Numbered from the stretch's first letter, positions 1 through 10,705 are shown. The stretch is DNA of 37,619 bases from Natronococcus jeotgali DSM 18795 (GCF_000337695.1 NZ_AOIA01000151.1:43058-80676); one strand, 5' to 3'. Made by a program: numbers and translations. Notes: generated from the sequence alone by a model not told the origin.

Positions 1-33
1 CCCTGCGCCATCAGAGATGTGTATAAGAGACAG
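1..33. other. Sequencing adapter at contig end (not genomic)
   Basis: Bases 15-33 read agatgtgtataagagacag, the 19-bp Tn5 mosaic end used in Nextera libraries. Bases 1-14 (ccctgcgccatcag) match the end of Roche 454 primer A (…CCCTCGCGCCATCAG) with one base missing. Genomic sequence therefore starts near base 34. Translations here give the familiar artefact peptides MCIRDR (plus) and SYTHL (minus). Confidence 0.95.
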
Positions 34-1336
34 GGTCGACCCCGCCCTCGCCACCGTCGCTGAACACCGTCGATTCGGCGGCCCGCACGTCGAGCTCCTC
101 CCGGCAGTGCTCGAGGACCGCCTCGACCTCGGCGTCGGTGTCGTCGGGGAACCGATTGAGCGCGACGACGACGGGGACGCCGAACTTCCGGAGGTTCTCG
201 GCGTGTTTGTCGAGGTTCTCGAGGCCGCGCTCGACGGCCGCGACGTCCTCGCCTTCCAACTCGTCGAGGTTCGGCGGCCACATGTCCTGGCCGTGGTACT
301 TCAGCGCCCGCACCGACGCGACGAGCGTGACCGCGTCGGGCTCCATCTCGCCGAACCGACAGACGATGTTCATGAACTTCTCGGCGCCCAGATCGGAGCC
401 GAAGCCGGCCTCGGTGACGAGGTACTCCGAGAGGTGGGCCGCGACCTCGTCGGCGATCAGCGAGTTGGTGCCGTGGGCGATGTTGGCGAACGGGCCGCCG
501 TGAACGAACGCGGGCGTCCCCTCGAGCGTCTGGACGACGTTTGGCTTGAGCGCGTCCTTCAGCAGGATCGCGGCCGCGTCGGTCGCGCCGATGTCGTCGA
601 CCGTGACCGGCTCGCCGTCCTCGGCGTAGGCGACGACGATCCGACCGATGCGGGCCTTGAGATCCTCGAGGCTGTCGGCGAGACAGAGTACCGCCATCAT
701 CTCGGAGGCCGCCGTCAGGATGAACCCGTCCTCGCGCGGAACCCCGGTGACCTCGCCGCCCAGGCCGACCACCGTCTCCCGGAGGACCCGGTCGTTCATG
801 TCGATCGCGCGGGGCCAGTTCACCCAGTTGACCGCGATATCGAGCTCGTTGCCCTGCTTGATGTGGTTGTCGAGCATCGTCGAGATCAAGTTGTGCGCCG
901 AGGTGAGCGCGTGCAGATCACCCGTGAAGTGGAGGTTGATGTCCTCCATCGGGAGCACCTGGGAGTAGCCCCCGCCCGCGGCGCCGCCTTTCACGCCGAA
1001 GACCGGTCCCAGCGACGGCTCCCGGATCGCGACCAGCGCGTCCCGATCGATCCGGTTGAACGCCTGGCCGAGCCCGACCGTCGTCACCGTCTTCCCCTCG
1101 CCCAGCGGCGTCGGCGTCATCCCGGTGACGAGGATCAGCTTCCCGTCCTCGGAGTGCTCGCTCCGCAGGCGCTCGATCGCGTCGAAGGAGACCTTCGCCT
1201 TGTAGTCGCCGATCGGCTCGAGGTCGTCGGCCGCGAGCCCGAACGGCTCGACGACGTCGGCGATCGGACGCTTCTCGGCGTCCTGTGCGATCTCGTAGTC
1301 GGTCGGAATCGCCCCGTCCTGATTCGAACCCGTCAT
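34..1336 (-). CDS. fhs: Formate--tetrahydrofolate ligase, C-terminus cut off by contig end
   Basis: This enzyme makes 10-formyl-tetrahydrofolate from formate, ATP and tetrahydrofolate in the cytoplasm. About 434 genuine residues remain of a family usually near 550-580, so the C-terminal part is missing. The apparent stop at 11-13 lies in adapter sequence and is not real. The P-loop-like TPLGEGKT motif that binds ATP is visible near residue 76, followed by conserved stretches such as REPSLGPVFGVKGGAAGGGYSQ-type sequence and FTGDLHA. The ATG at 1336 is preceded by a TATA-like box 25-33 nt upstream, which suits a leaderless message. It diverges from the dimethylglycine dehydrogenase-etfBA operon, which also handles one-carbon units on folate, so a shared role in one-carbon salvage is inferred. 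Confidence 0.93.
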
Positions 1337-1360
1337 CTAGCGTCTGTTTTCCCGAAACGG

Positions 1361-1369
1361 TGATAAGTG
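1361..1369 (-). promoter_or_regulatory. TATA box of fhs
   Basis: On the minus strand this reads ACACTTATC and lies 25-33 nt before the fhs ATG, the normal place for a haloarchaeal TATA box with a leaderless start. A direct repeat AGTGTT (1366-1371 and 1383-1388, 17 bp apart) overlaps and follows it and could be an operator; that part is weak. Confidence 0.5.
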
Positions 1370-1496
1370 TTAGCTCACCTCTAGTGTTCCGGATACGACG
1401 AGGTCCGTCCCCGAATCCCGTTCGACCGTATTACCACGGGGGTACGAGCCGAACTCGTTCGCCCGTAACTCGCCATGATCGCGTCTACTACGGGAA

Positions 1497-1503
1497 TTTA
1501 ATA
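1497..1503 (+). promoter_or_regulatory. Likely TATA box of the dimethylglycine dehydrogenase-etfBA operon
   Basis: The AT-rich block tttaata stands out in GC-rich DNA. It predicts transcription from about 1525-1530, giving a leader of some 90 nt before the main start at 1621. Confidence 0.45.
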
Positions 1504-1537
1504 CCCTGGGTATCGTTGACACGAAACTGGAAGAAGT

Positions 1538-1624
1538 ATGGGAGATAACAACATGCAAGAACCGGGTAGCCGGTGTTCGAACGGAAAGCGGAGGGACGGT
1601 CTCGAGGGAGGCGAACGCGGATGA
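1538..1624 (+). CDS. Candidate 28-residue leader ORF before the dehydrogenase gene
   Basis: A short frame starts at ATG 1538, about 10 nt after the expected transcription start, and ends with TGA at 1622-1624, overlapping the next start codon in an ATGA. The peptide is rich in Gly, Arg and polar residues and holds one Cys. The overlap would allow coupled translation. It may be chance; the only support is position and the overlap. Confidence 0.22.
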   Translation: MGDNNMQEPGSRCSNGKRRDGLEGGERG

Positions 1625-4152
1625 GCGACGCGTTCCCCTCGAGCGCGGGCACCGTGATCATCGGGGCGGGGATCGTCGGCAACAGCCTCGCGTACCACCT
1701 CGCTGAGCAGGGCCGGGAGGATATCCTGTTGCTCGACAAGGGACCGTTGCCGGATCCCGGCGGTTCGACGGGTCACGCGTCGAACTTCCTGATGCCGGTC
1801 GAGCACTCCAAGGAGATGACCCACCTCACCCGCCGGAGCATCGAACAGTACGAGGACATGGACACCTTCACCAACAGCGGCGGGATCGAGGTGGCCCGGA
1901 CCGAGGAGCGCATGGAAGAACTCCGGCGGCGCGTCCAGTCCGCGAAGGCCTGGGGCGAGCCCGGACGCATGCTCTCGGTCGAGGAGGTCGAGGAGATGGT
2001 TCCCTACGTCAACACCGACCTGATCAGGGGCGGGTTCTACAGCCCGGGTGCGGGAACCTGCGACCCGCTGCGTGCCGGCGAGGTGATGCGGGCCCGCGCC
2101 GACGAGTACACCGACGGCGGGCTGACGGTGTCGCCGAACACGACGGTGCTTGACCTCCACCTCGAGGACGGCGCGATCAGCGCGGTCGAGACCGATCGGG
2201 GAACCGTCGAGGCCGACGAGGTCGCGATCGCCTGCGGCCTGTGGAGCCCGAAGATCGCCGCGATGGCCGGCGTCGAGATCCCGCTGACGCCGGCGGTCCA
2301 CCAGATGGTCAGCGTCGGCCCGATCTCCTTTTTCGAGGACTACGAGGGCGAGATCTCCTTCCCCGTCGTCCGGGATATGGACACCCAGATGTACGAGCGC
2401 CAGCACGGCAACGACCTCGAGGTCGGCTCCTACCAGCACCGCCCGATCCTCTGGGACGTCGAGGAGATCCCCTCGATCGACGAGGCGCCGCTGTCGCCGA
2501 CCCAGCCGCCCCTGACCGACGACGCGTTCGAACAGTCGATGCACGACGCCCTCGAGATGGTGCCCGACCTGCTGGACGATCCCGAGGCCGGCGTCCGCCA
2601 CGAGATCGACGGGCTGCTGTCGGTGACCCCCGACGGCGCGCCCCTACTGGGTCCGCTACAGGACGTCGAGGGGCTGTGGTCCTGCGCCGCGGTCTGGATC
2701 AAGGAGGCCCCCGCCGTCGGCGAGGCCGTCGCCCAGTGGATGACTCGGGGCTGGTCGGACATCGACCTCCACGGCTCGAACGTCAACCGCTTCTACGAGT
2801 ACGGCACCTCCAGACAGTTCGTCAAGAACCGCGCAGACGAGGGGTTCCAGAAGATCTACGGCATCGTCCACCCCCACGAGCAGTGGCAGAGCTCCCGCCC
2901 GCTGCGCACGAGTCCGTTCTACGACCGCCAGGACGACCTCGACGCCCGCTTCTTCGAGGCCGCGGGCTGGGAGCGACCCCAGTGGTACGAGTCCAACGAG
3001 GACCTCCTCGAGCGCTACGACGAGGACCTCGAGGGGCTGAGACGGCCCAACGAGTGGGACTCGCGGTGGTGGTCCCCGATAATCCTGGCCGAACACCTCC
3101 ACATGCGCGACAACGTGGCGATGGTCGGCGACATGGGCTTCGGCATCTTCGATTTCGTGGGTGCAGACGCCCGCGAGTTCCTCGAGGGGATGGCCGTCGG
3201 CCGGATCGACGTCGACGTCGGGAAGACGGTGTACACGCCGATTCTGGCGGAAAACGGCGGCTTCGTCTCGGACCTGACGATCGCCCGGCTCGGCCCCGAC
3301 CACTTCCGGCTGATCACGGGCGGAGCCGCCGCCGGCTCCGATCGGGCCTGGTTCGGGAGCCACGTCCCCGAGGACGCCGACGTCACGATGATCGACAACT
3401 CCGAGTCGCTGTGTACGCTCGGCGTCTGGGGGCCGAACGCTCGCGAGGTCCTCGAGTCGGTCGCCGAGGAGGACGTCTCCCACGAGGCGTTCCCGCCCTA
3501 CACCGCCCGGGAGCTCACCGTCGGCGAGGTCGACGCCTGGGCGATGCGACTCTCCTACGTCGGCGAGCGCGGCTGGGAGCTCTACGCGCCGATGGGCCAG
3601 GGCCGACGGCTCTGGGAGGTGATCGAGGACGCCGGCGCGGACCACGATATTCGCCCGGTCGGGATGGGCGTCTACGGCACCACGGGCCGCATGGAGAAGG
3701 GGTACCGCCTGCACGGCCACGAGCTCGAACTCGAGTACGACCCCTCGGAGGCCGGCCTCTCGTTCCACGGGGTCAAGGACGCGGACTTCGTCGGGAAGGA
3801 AGCGTACGAGGAGGCGCTCGAGACCGAGGACACGGCGACGCTGTGTACGCTGTCGGTGAGCGACCACGCCCCCGAGGGCGGCGAGCCCCGGTTCATGCTC
3901 GGCGGCGAGCCCGTGCTGGACGACGACGGCGAGGTGATCGTCGACGAGGAGGGCCGGGAGTCCTCCGTCACCAGTGCCGGGACGGGCCCGACAATCGGTA
4001 AACACCTCCTGATGGCCTATCTCCCGCCGGAGTACGCCGAGGAGGGCCGCGAGCTCGCGGTCGAGTACATGGGCCAACGGTACCCCGTCGAGGTCGAGGT
4101 CGCCGGCAGCGAGCCGCTGTTCGACCCCGAGAACGACCGCATCCGGAGCTAA
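1621..4152 (+). CDS. FAD-dependent dimethylglycine/sarcosine dehydrogenase-like protein with GcvT folate domain
   Basis: The 843-residue protein joins an N-terminal FAD amine oxidase domain (about residues 10-390), a linker domain and a C-terminal GcvT-type tetrahydrofolate-binding domain (about 450-830), the plan of dimethylglycine and sarcosine dehydrogenases. GAGIVG at 15-20 binds the FAD. His52 in GSTGHAS aligns with the histidine that carries covalent FAD in dimethylglycine oxidase/dehydrogenase (family knowledge). It should demethylate an N-methylglycine and hand the methyl carbon to folate. ATG 1621 was chosen over 1573 because it places the FAD motif near the N-terminus and has GGAGGCG upstream. 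etfB follows after 2 bp, so ETF is the likely electron acceptor, as for mitochondrial dimethylglycine dehydrogenase. The exact amine substrate cannot be read from sequence. Confidence 0.85.
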   Translation: MSDAFPSSAGTVIIGAGIVGNSLAYHLAEQGREDILLLDKGPLPDPGGSTGHASNFLMPVEHSKEMTHLTRRSIEQYEDMDTFTNSGGIEVARTEERMEELRRRVQSAKAWGEPGRMLSVEEVEEMVPYVNTDLIRGGFYSPGAGTCDPLRAGEVMRARADEYTDGGLTVSPNTTVLDLHLEDGAISAVETDRGTVEADEVAIACGLWSPKIAAMAGVEIPLTPAVHQMVSVGPISFFEDYEGEISFPVVRDMDTQMYERQHGNDLEVGSYQHRPILWDVEEIPSIDEAPLSPTQPPLTDDAFEQSMHDALEMVPDLLDDPEAGVRHEIDGLLSVTPDGAPLLGPLQDVEGLWSCAAVWIKEAPAVGEAVAQWMTRGWSDIDLHGSNVNRFYEYGTSRQFVKNRADEGFQKIYGIVHPHEQWQSSRPLRTSPFYDRQDDLDARFFEAAGWERPQWYESNEDLLERYDEDLEGLRRPNEWDSRWWSPIILAEHLHMRDNVAMVGDMGFGIFDFVGADAREFLEGMAVGRIDVDVGKTVYTPILAENGGFVSDLTIARLGPDHFRLITGGAAAGSDRAWFGSHVPEDADVTMIDNSESLCTLGVWGPNAREVLESVAEEDVSHEAFPPYTARELTVGEVDAWAMRLSYVGERGWELYAPMGQGRRLWEVIEDAGADHDIRPVGMGVYGTTGRMEKGYRLHGHELELEYDPSEAGLSFHGVKDADFVGKEAYEEALETEDTATLCTLSVSDHAPEGGEPRFMLGGEPVLDDDGEVIVDEEGRESSVTSAGTGPTIGKHLLMAYLPPEYAEEGRELAVEYMGQRYPVEVEVAGSEPLFDPENDRIRS

Positions 4153-4154
4153 CC

Positions 4155-4922
4155 ATGAGGGTACTCGCCTGTCTCAAACGCGTTCCGAACACGGGCGCCA
4201 GGATCGTCCTCACCGAGGACGAGCAACGGATCGACGCGAGCGGACTGGGCTTTACGATGAGCCCCCACGAGGAGTGTGCGATCGAGGAGGCCGTCGCGCA
4301 GGTCGAGACCCACGGCGGCTCCGCTCACCTGCTCACCCTCGGCCCATCCGAGGCGGACGAACAACTCCGGACGGGACTGGCCATGCAGGCCGACGAGGCG
4401 ACGCTGCTCGAGACCGACGGCGAGGAGTGGTCCCCGCGGGCGACCGCCGACGCGCTCGCGGACGGAATCGATCGGCTCGCCGACGACGAGGGGTTCGACC
4501 TGCTGTTGTTCGGCAACGAGTCGGCCGACGCGGCCAACTACCAGGTCGGCGTCCGCGTCGCGAGCGAACTCGGCTACCCCTGCGTCACCGGGATCAAGGA
4601 CCTCGAGATCGAGGACGGAACCGCGATCGCGAGACGCGAGGTCCCCGGCGGCGAGGAGGTCTACGAACTCGACCTGCCAGCCGTCGTGACCGTCAAGGAA
4701 GGGCTCAACGAGCCCCGGTACGCCTCGATGCGGGCCAAGATGCAGGCCCGCCAGCAGGACACCGAGAGCATGGAGCCCCGGGCCGAGACGAGGGCTGGCG
4801 GACTCGAGAAGGTCCGACTCGAGGCGCCCGAGACCGACGACTCGCCCGCGGAGATCCTGGGCGAGGGGCCGGAAGCGGTGCCCGAAATCGTCGAGACCCT
4901 CGCCGAGGAGGAGGTCGTATGA
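4155..4922 (+). CDS. etfB: Electron transfer flavoprotein beta subunit
   Basis: This 255-residue protein is the beta subunit of ETF, which with EtfA passes electrons from flavoprotein dehydrogenases to the respiratory chain. It begins MRVLACLKRVPNTGARI, a typical EtfB start, and carries the nucleotide-binding stretch with GNESADAANYQVGVRVASEL near residues 117-136 and VTVKEGLNEPRY near 176-187. It lies 2 bp after the dimethylglycine dehydrogenase gene and overlaps etfA by 4 bp, so the three are one operon. It differs clearly from the second beta subunit (fixA) in this window, which suggests the two ETFs serve different dehydrogenases. Confidence 0.92.
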   Translation: MRVLACLKRVPNTGARIVLTEDEQRIDASGLGFTMSPHEECAIEEAVAQVETHGGSAHLLTLGPSEADEQLRTGLAMQADEATLLETDGEEWSPRATADALADGIDRLADDEGFDLLLFGNESADAANYQVGVRVASELGYPCVTGIKDLEIEDGTAIARREVPGGEEVYELDLPAVVTVKEGLNEPRYASMRAKMQARQQDTESMEPRAETRAGGLEKVRLEAPETDDSPAEILGEGPEAVPEIVETLAEEEVV

Positions 4923-5899
4923 TCCTCGCGCTCGTCGAACACGACGAGGGAACGCCCGAGGAACTCTCGCTCGAGGGAGTCGCGATGGCCCGCGAGCTGG
5001 CGACCGCCGAGGGTGACTCGCTCGAGGTCGTCGCCGTCGGCGACGAGGCCGACGCGCTGGGCGAGGCCCTCGGCGAGCACGGCGTCGAGGCGGTCCACTG
5101 CGTCGCTCACGACCGCCTCGAGGGAGAGACCTACGCGCCCGACGCCTGGGCGGAGAGCGTCGCCCAGCTCGCCGACGACTGCGGGGCGACGGCGATCACG
5201 GGTCCCGGGACCGACCGCGGGCGCGACGTCCTCGCACGGGTCGGCACGAAACTCGACGCGCCGCTGGCGACGGACTGTCTCGGGGTCGAGGTCGCCGACG
5301 ACGGCGCCTACGAGCTCCGGCGGAACCGCTGGGGCGGGAGCCTGATCGAGCACGCCCGCCTCGAGGGTAACCGAAAGCTGCTGACGGCGGCCGAACACGA
5401 GTTCTCGAGCGAACCCGCGGCATCCGCGGTCGAGGCGACCGTCTCCGCGTTCGAACCCGACCTCGAGGACGACGACCTCGCGGTCCGGGTCGACCGCGTC
5501 GAAGCGGGCGACGAGGAAGGGATCTCACTGGGCGAGGCCCGGGTCGTCGTCGGCGGGGGTCGGGGCGTCGGCAGCGCCGCGGACTACGACCAGCTCGAGG
5601 AGCTGGCGGAACTGCTGGGCGGAACCGTCGGCGCCTCCCGGGCTGCGGTCAACGAGGGGTGGCGTCCCCACGACGATCAGGTCGGTCAGACGGGCGCGAA
5701 AATCAGTCCGGACATCTACATCGCCTGCGGAATCAGCGGTGCGGTCCAGCATATGGTCGGCTGCAAGGGCGCGGATTCGCTGCTCGCGATCAACACGGAT
5801 CCCGAGGCGGCGATCATCCAGAAGGCCGACTGGGCCGTGATCGGCGACCTCCACGAGGTCGTACCGGCGCTGAACGACGCGCTCCGGGAGGCCGACTGA
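4919..5899 (+). CDS. etfA: Electron transfer flavoprotein alpha subunit
   Basis: The 326-residue alpha subunit has the N-terminal Rossmann-like domain and a C-terminal FAD domain. The C-terminal FAD motif is plain: ARVVVGGGRGVG near 202-213, GQTGAKISPDIYIACGISG near 258-276, and INTDPEAAIIQKADW near 292-306. It starts at an ATG overlapping the etfB stop (ATGA), so translation is probably coupled. With EtfB it should accept electrons from the dehydrogenase encoded first in the operon. Length and motifs are normal for the family. Confidence 0.93.
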   Translation: MILALVEHDEGTPEELSLEGVAMARELATAEGDSLEVVAVGDEADALGEALGEHGVEAVHCVAHDRLEGETYAPDAWAESVAQLADDCGATAITGPGTDRGRDVLARVGTKLDAPLATDCLGVEVADDGAYELRRNRWGGSLIEHARLEGNRKLLTAAEHEFSSEPAASAVEATVSAFEPDLEDDDLAVRVDRVEAGDEEGISLGEARVVVGGGRGVGSAADYDQLEELAELLGGTVGASRAAVNEGWRPHDDQVGQTGAKISPDIYIACGISGAVQHMVGCKGADSLLAINTDPEAAIIQKADWAVIGDLHEVVPALNDALREAD

Positions 5900-5920
5900 C
5901 CGTCCGCGTCGAGCGGACGG
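5900..5920 (+). terminator. Hairpin directly after etfA stop codon
   Basis: CCGTCCGC and GCGGACGG form a perfect 8-bp stem with a 5-nt loop starting on the base after the etfA stop. No T-run follows, so it may protect the mRNA 3' end rather than terminate. No gene is seen from here to the ppc promoter. Confidence 0.35.
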
Positions 5921-6114
5921 ACGGTCGCCGGGGACCGACGCTCGGTTCGCGTCGCGAGTCCTCCGTCCGATCCGCAACCCGTACGAAACCCAACGGTTCT
6001 CGGTCGTGGGCGGAGCAAAGGGGGCGACCGACGAGCCCCGGAGGTCGATCGTCGGGTCGGAATCGTGTCCGGACTATCAGGGAAAAAGATGTGTGAGGCA
6101 AGGCTTCGGGGCTG

Positions 6115-6135
6115 TACGGACCTTTTTAATCCGTA
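6115..6135 (+). promoter_or_regulatory. ppc TATA box inside an inverted repeat
   Basis: The TATA box tttttaat (6123-6130) lies 22-29 nt before the ppc ATG, fitting a leaderless start. It is framed by TACGGA (6115-6120) and TCCGTA (6130-6135), an exact inverted repeat with 9-bp spacing, so a regulator bound here would cover the TATA box. Confidence 0.6.
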
Positions 6136-6151
6136 GTGCGTACGGGGTCGT

Positions 6152-8818
6152 ATGACACTGCATAACAGAACGGTCCGCCAGGACGTCCGCGAGCTGGGCG
6201 CGCTCCTCGGCGACGTCCTCGAGGACCAGACCTCGCGGCGGGCGTTCGAGACCGTCGAGTCCTGCCGGACGACGGCGATCGATTACCGATCGGGCGAGCT
6301 CGAGTCCCGCGATCCGCTCGCGACGGAGCTCAACAACCTCTCGCCCCACCAGCAGCGGGTCGTCGCCAGGGCCTTCACGACGTACTTCGAGCTCATCAAC
6401 CTCGCCGAGGAGCGCGAGCGCGTGCGCTCGATCCGAACCGGCTCCCAGGAGGGGACCCTCGAGGACAGCCTCGAAACGGCCGCGGCCGAACTCGCCGAGA
6501 CCGACGTCGAGACGGTCCAGCAGGTCCTCGAGGACGTCCTGATCGAGCCGACGTTCACCGCCCACCCGACGGAGGCCCGGCGCAAGACGGTCAAATCGAA
6601 GCTGCGAACGATCGCGACCCACCTCGAGACCCTCGACGAGCGACTGCTGACCGACAAGGAACGGGACCAGGTCTGGCGGGACGTCGACGCCGAGGTGACG
6701 AGCCTCTGGCAGACCCCCCAGGTCCGCAAGCGCCAGCCGGAGGTCGCCGACGAGGCCCGCAACGTCCAGTGGTACCTCGAGAACACGCTGTTCGACGTCG
6801 TCGGCGAGGTCTACGACGAGCTCGCGGACGCCATCGACGAGGAGGTCGGCCACAGCCTCGAGATTCCGAAGCTGTTCGAGTTCCGCTCGTGGGCCGGCAG
6901 CGACCGGGACGGCAACCCCTACGTCACCCCGGAGGTGACCGCGAACACCCTCGAGCGCCAGCGGGAGGTCGTCTTAGAGCAGTACCGTACCCAGCTCAAG
7001 CGCCTCTCGGGCGTGCTGAGCCAGGACGGCAGCCGGATCGACGTCGGCCCGGAGTTCGAGGCCGGACTCGAGGACGACCGGGAGCTGCTGCCCGGCAGCG
7101 CCCGCACCGCCGAGAACCGCTACCCGGGCGAGCCCTACCGCCAGAAGCTCAAGCTGATGCGCGAGCGCCTGGCGCGGGTCGGCGACGTCCGCCCCGGCGG
7201 CTACGACGAGGTCGACGAGCTCCTCGAGGACCTCGAGGTCGTCGCCAAGAGCCTGCGGAACAACGGCGCCGAGAGCGTCGTCGACGCCCACGTCGATCCG
7301 ATCCGTCGCCAGGTCGCCACCTTCGGCTTCTCGCTGGCGAGCATGGACCTGCGGGACCACCAGCAGAAACACACCGACGCCATCGCCGCGGCGCTAGAGC
7401 GGGAGGGGATCGACTACCACGGCCTGAGCGAGGACGAACGCGTCGAACTCCTGACCGACGCGGTCCTCCAGGACGAGCCCGTGATCGACCTCACCGACAC
7501 CGAGGGACTCTCGGAGGATTCGGCCCGCGTGCTGACGCTGTTCGACGAGCTCGGCGACTGGCAGACCGAGTACGGCGTCGAGGCGATCGACACCTACGCG
7601 ATCTCGATGACCGAGGAGCCAAGCCACGTCCTCGAGGTGCTGTTCCTCGCCGACCAGGCCGACGTCGTCTCCCTGCCCGAGCACTGCGGGATCGACATCG
7701 TCCCGCTGCTCGAGACCGAGTACGCCCTCTCGGGGGCCCGCCGGATCATGGGGACGCTGTTCGAGAACGAGGCCTACGCGCAGGCGCTCGCTGCCCGCGA
7801 CGACACCCAGGAGATCATGCTGGGGTACTCCGATTCGAACAAGGAGAACGGCTTCCTCGCGGCGAACTGGTCGCTGTACAAGAACCAGCGCCGGCTGGGC
7901 GAGATCTGCGACGACCACGACGTGACGATGCGGCTGTTCCACGGCCGCGGCGGCTCGATCTCGCGGGGCGGCGGCCCGATGAACCAGGCGCTGCTCGCCT
8001 TGCCGAACTCCACCGTCACGGGCCAGGTGAAGTTCACCGAGCAGGGCGAGGCGATCGCCGAGAAGTACGGCAACCCCCGCATCGCCGAGCGCAACATCGA
8101 GCAGATGCTGAACGCCCAGCTCCGGGCTCGACTCTACGCCGAGGACCAGCCGGAGGAAGACGTCGACGAGGAGTGGGTCGAGGCGATGGAGACGATGGCC
8201 GACGCCGCCCGTCGGGAGTACCGCGATCTGCTCGAGAGCGAGGGGTTCGTCCGGTACTTCGAACAGGCGACGCCGATCACCGTCATCGAGGACCTCGATC
8301 TGGGCTCCCGGCCCGCCTCGCGGTCGGGCGAGCGCACCGTCGAGGACCTGCGGGCGATCCCGTGGGTGTTCTCCTGGACCCAGTCGCGGTGTATCCTGCC
8401 GGGCTGGTACGCCCTGGCCAGCGGGATCGACGCCTACCTCGAGGACGGCGGCTCGACGGAAACCCTCCAGGAGATGTACGAACAGTGGTCGTTCTTCCGG
8501 ACGACGCTGGACAACGCCGCGCTCTCGCTGTCCCGGACCGAACTCGAGATCGCCGAGACCTACGCGGGGATGGCCGACGCCGACCTCCGCGAGCGGTTCT
8601 TCCCGCGGGTCAGCGAGGAGTACGAGCGGGCCGCGAAGCTCGTCAAGACCATCGGCCAGCGCGAAGAGCTTCACACCCGCGACTGGCTCGGCGAGAACCT
8701 CGAGCGACGGAACCCCTACGTCGATCCGCTGAACCTGCTGCAGGTCTACCTGCTCGGTCGCACCCACCGCACCGACATCGAGGAGCGAACCCTGCGACTG
8801 ACGGTGAAGGGGATCGCC

Positions 8819-8842
<24 letters not shown>
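6152..8842 (+). CDS. ppc: Phosphoenolpyruvate carboxylase
   Basis: The 896-residue enzyme carboxylates phosphoenolpyruvate to oxaloacetate, refilling the TCA cycle. It is the long bacterial-type PEPC. TAHPTEARR holds the catalytic His at residue 138; GYSDSNKENGF, FHGRGGSISRGGGP (near 593-606) and the C-terminal NTG, conserved throughout the family, are all present. The leaderless ATG at 6152 follows a good TATA box. A tnpB element begins exactly at its last codon: the final T of the Gly codon and the TGA stop come from the element. The 3' end was reconstructed as AAT ACG GGG TAA before insertion, so the protein is unaltered. Transcription now runs convergent to tnpB. A malic enzyme lies elsewhere in the window and works in the opposite direction of C4 metabolism. 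Confidence 0.97.
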
Positions 8843-10180
<1,338 letters not shown>

Positions 10181-10200
10181 CGTGACTATTACAATTGTAA

Positions 10201-10210
10201 TTATATATTC
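10201..10210 (-). promoter_or_regulatory. TATA box of tnpB
   Basis: GAATATATAA on the minus strand lies 21-30 nt before the GTG start at 10180, in the most AT-rich stretch of the region. This fits a leaderless tnpB message. Confidence 0.6.
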
Positions 10211-10260
10211 TTTCTTAAGAATCTGTTGGAATATCAGGCCGTGCTATCGTCTGTTGGTTG

Positions 10261-10303
10261 CGTCACTTAGTGACGGCGCGTATCCACGGCCTTTAGGCCG
10301 TGG
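10261..10303. repeat. Left-end hairpins of the tnpB element
   Basis: Two perfect hairpins lie in tandem: CGTCAC-TTA-GTGACG (10261-10275) and CCACGGCC-TTTA-GGCCGTGG (10284-10303). Subterminal hairpins of this kind are what Y1 transposases recognise in IS200/IS605 elements. They sit 20-60 bp inside the proposed left end. Confidence 0.75.
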
Positions 10304-10417
10304 CATTGCGCCTGTTCCTCCTGTAACCAAGACATTGATCTGTTGATACTTAATGATCGCGGTGGCGAAACCAGCCGTGCTATCGGCGATGGGGGTCAGA
10401 GGGACTGTCGGATTCCT

Positions 10418-10437
10418 CCCACGACTACAGTCGTGGG
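10418..10437. repeat. Relic palindrome of a second IS200/IS605-type element
   Basis: CCCACGAC-TACA-GTCGTGGG is a perfect 8-bp hairpin. On the minus strand it is preceded by AGGAGGAAA and followed by AGGAATCC, much like the ends of the intact element next door. No tnpB goes with it, so it is a stand-alone or decayed palindromic end. The stretch 10323-10583 holds this and the next relic but no gene. Confidence 0.6.
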
Positions 10438-10460
10438 TTTCCTCCTCGCATTCATGTGAG

Positions 10461-10472
10461 ATCCTCCCGCGC
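10461..10472. repeat. 12-bp copy of the tnpB element right end
   Basis: ATCCTCCCGCGC here matches 8844-8855 at the right end of the intact element exactly. The flanking bases (tgag before, ggttcgtggg after) look like a degenerate right-end hairpin. It is likely a remnant of an earlier insertion. Confidence 0.45.
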
Positions 10473-10583
10473 GGTTCGTGGGTACCGTCCGTCGTCGGCC
10501 TCGAAGGCTCGAGTGTAACGCCTCGTGTCGGGTCGTCGCGGCAGTGCGGGACCGGTTCCCAGACGGAACGGCGATTCGAAACC

Positions 10584-10592
10584 GATAAAAAC
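10584..10592 (+). promoter_or_regulatory. TATA box of tRNA-Ser
   Basis: gataaaaac lies 24-32 nt before the first base of the tRNA, the expected spacing for archaeal tRNA promoters. Confidence 0.6.
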
Positions 10593-10615
10593 GTCACCGC
10601 GGTAGGTTGAGGTGA

Positions 10616-10700
10616 GCCGAGATAGCCTAGCCCGGCCAAGGCGGCAGATTCGAAATCTGCTGTCCTCACGGACTCGGGAGTTCAAATCTCCCTCTCGGCG
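10616..10700 (+). tRNA. tRNA-Ser(CGA)
   Basis: The acceptor stem pairs GCCGAGA with TCTCGGC. The anticodon stem-loop (cagat-TCGAAA-type loop) presents CGA at 10651-10653, and a long variable arm (around gtcctcacggac) marks a class II tRNA, which settles serine. The T arm holds ttcaaat. The discriminator base is G, as in serine tRNAs, and CCA is not encoded. It reads UCG codons. Its 3' end is repeated 140 bp downstream. Confidence 0.95.
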
Positions 10701-10705
10701 CTTTT
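10681..10705 (+). repeat. tRNA-Ser 3' end, left copy of a putative attachment repeat
   Basis: These 25 bases (T-arm to just past the tRNA) recur at 10821-10845 with a single difference (A at 10685, G at 10825). Archaeal integrases commonly use tRNA 3' ends as attachment sites, so this pair may be an integration scar. Confidence 0.55.

Noticed and set aside
17-1363. Long plus-strand frame opposite fhs beginning MCIRDR
   Set aside because: It is the complement shadow of fhs in GC-rich DNA and its first residues are adapter sequence.
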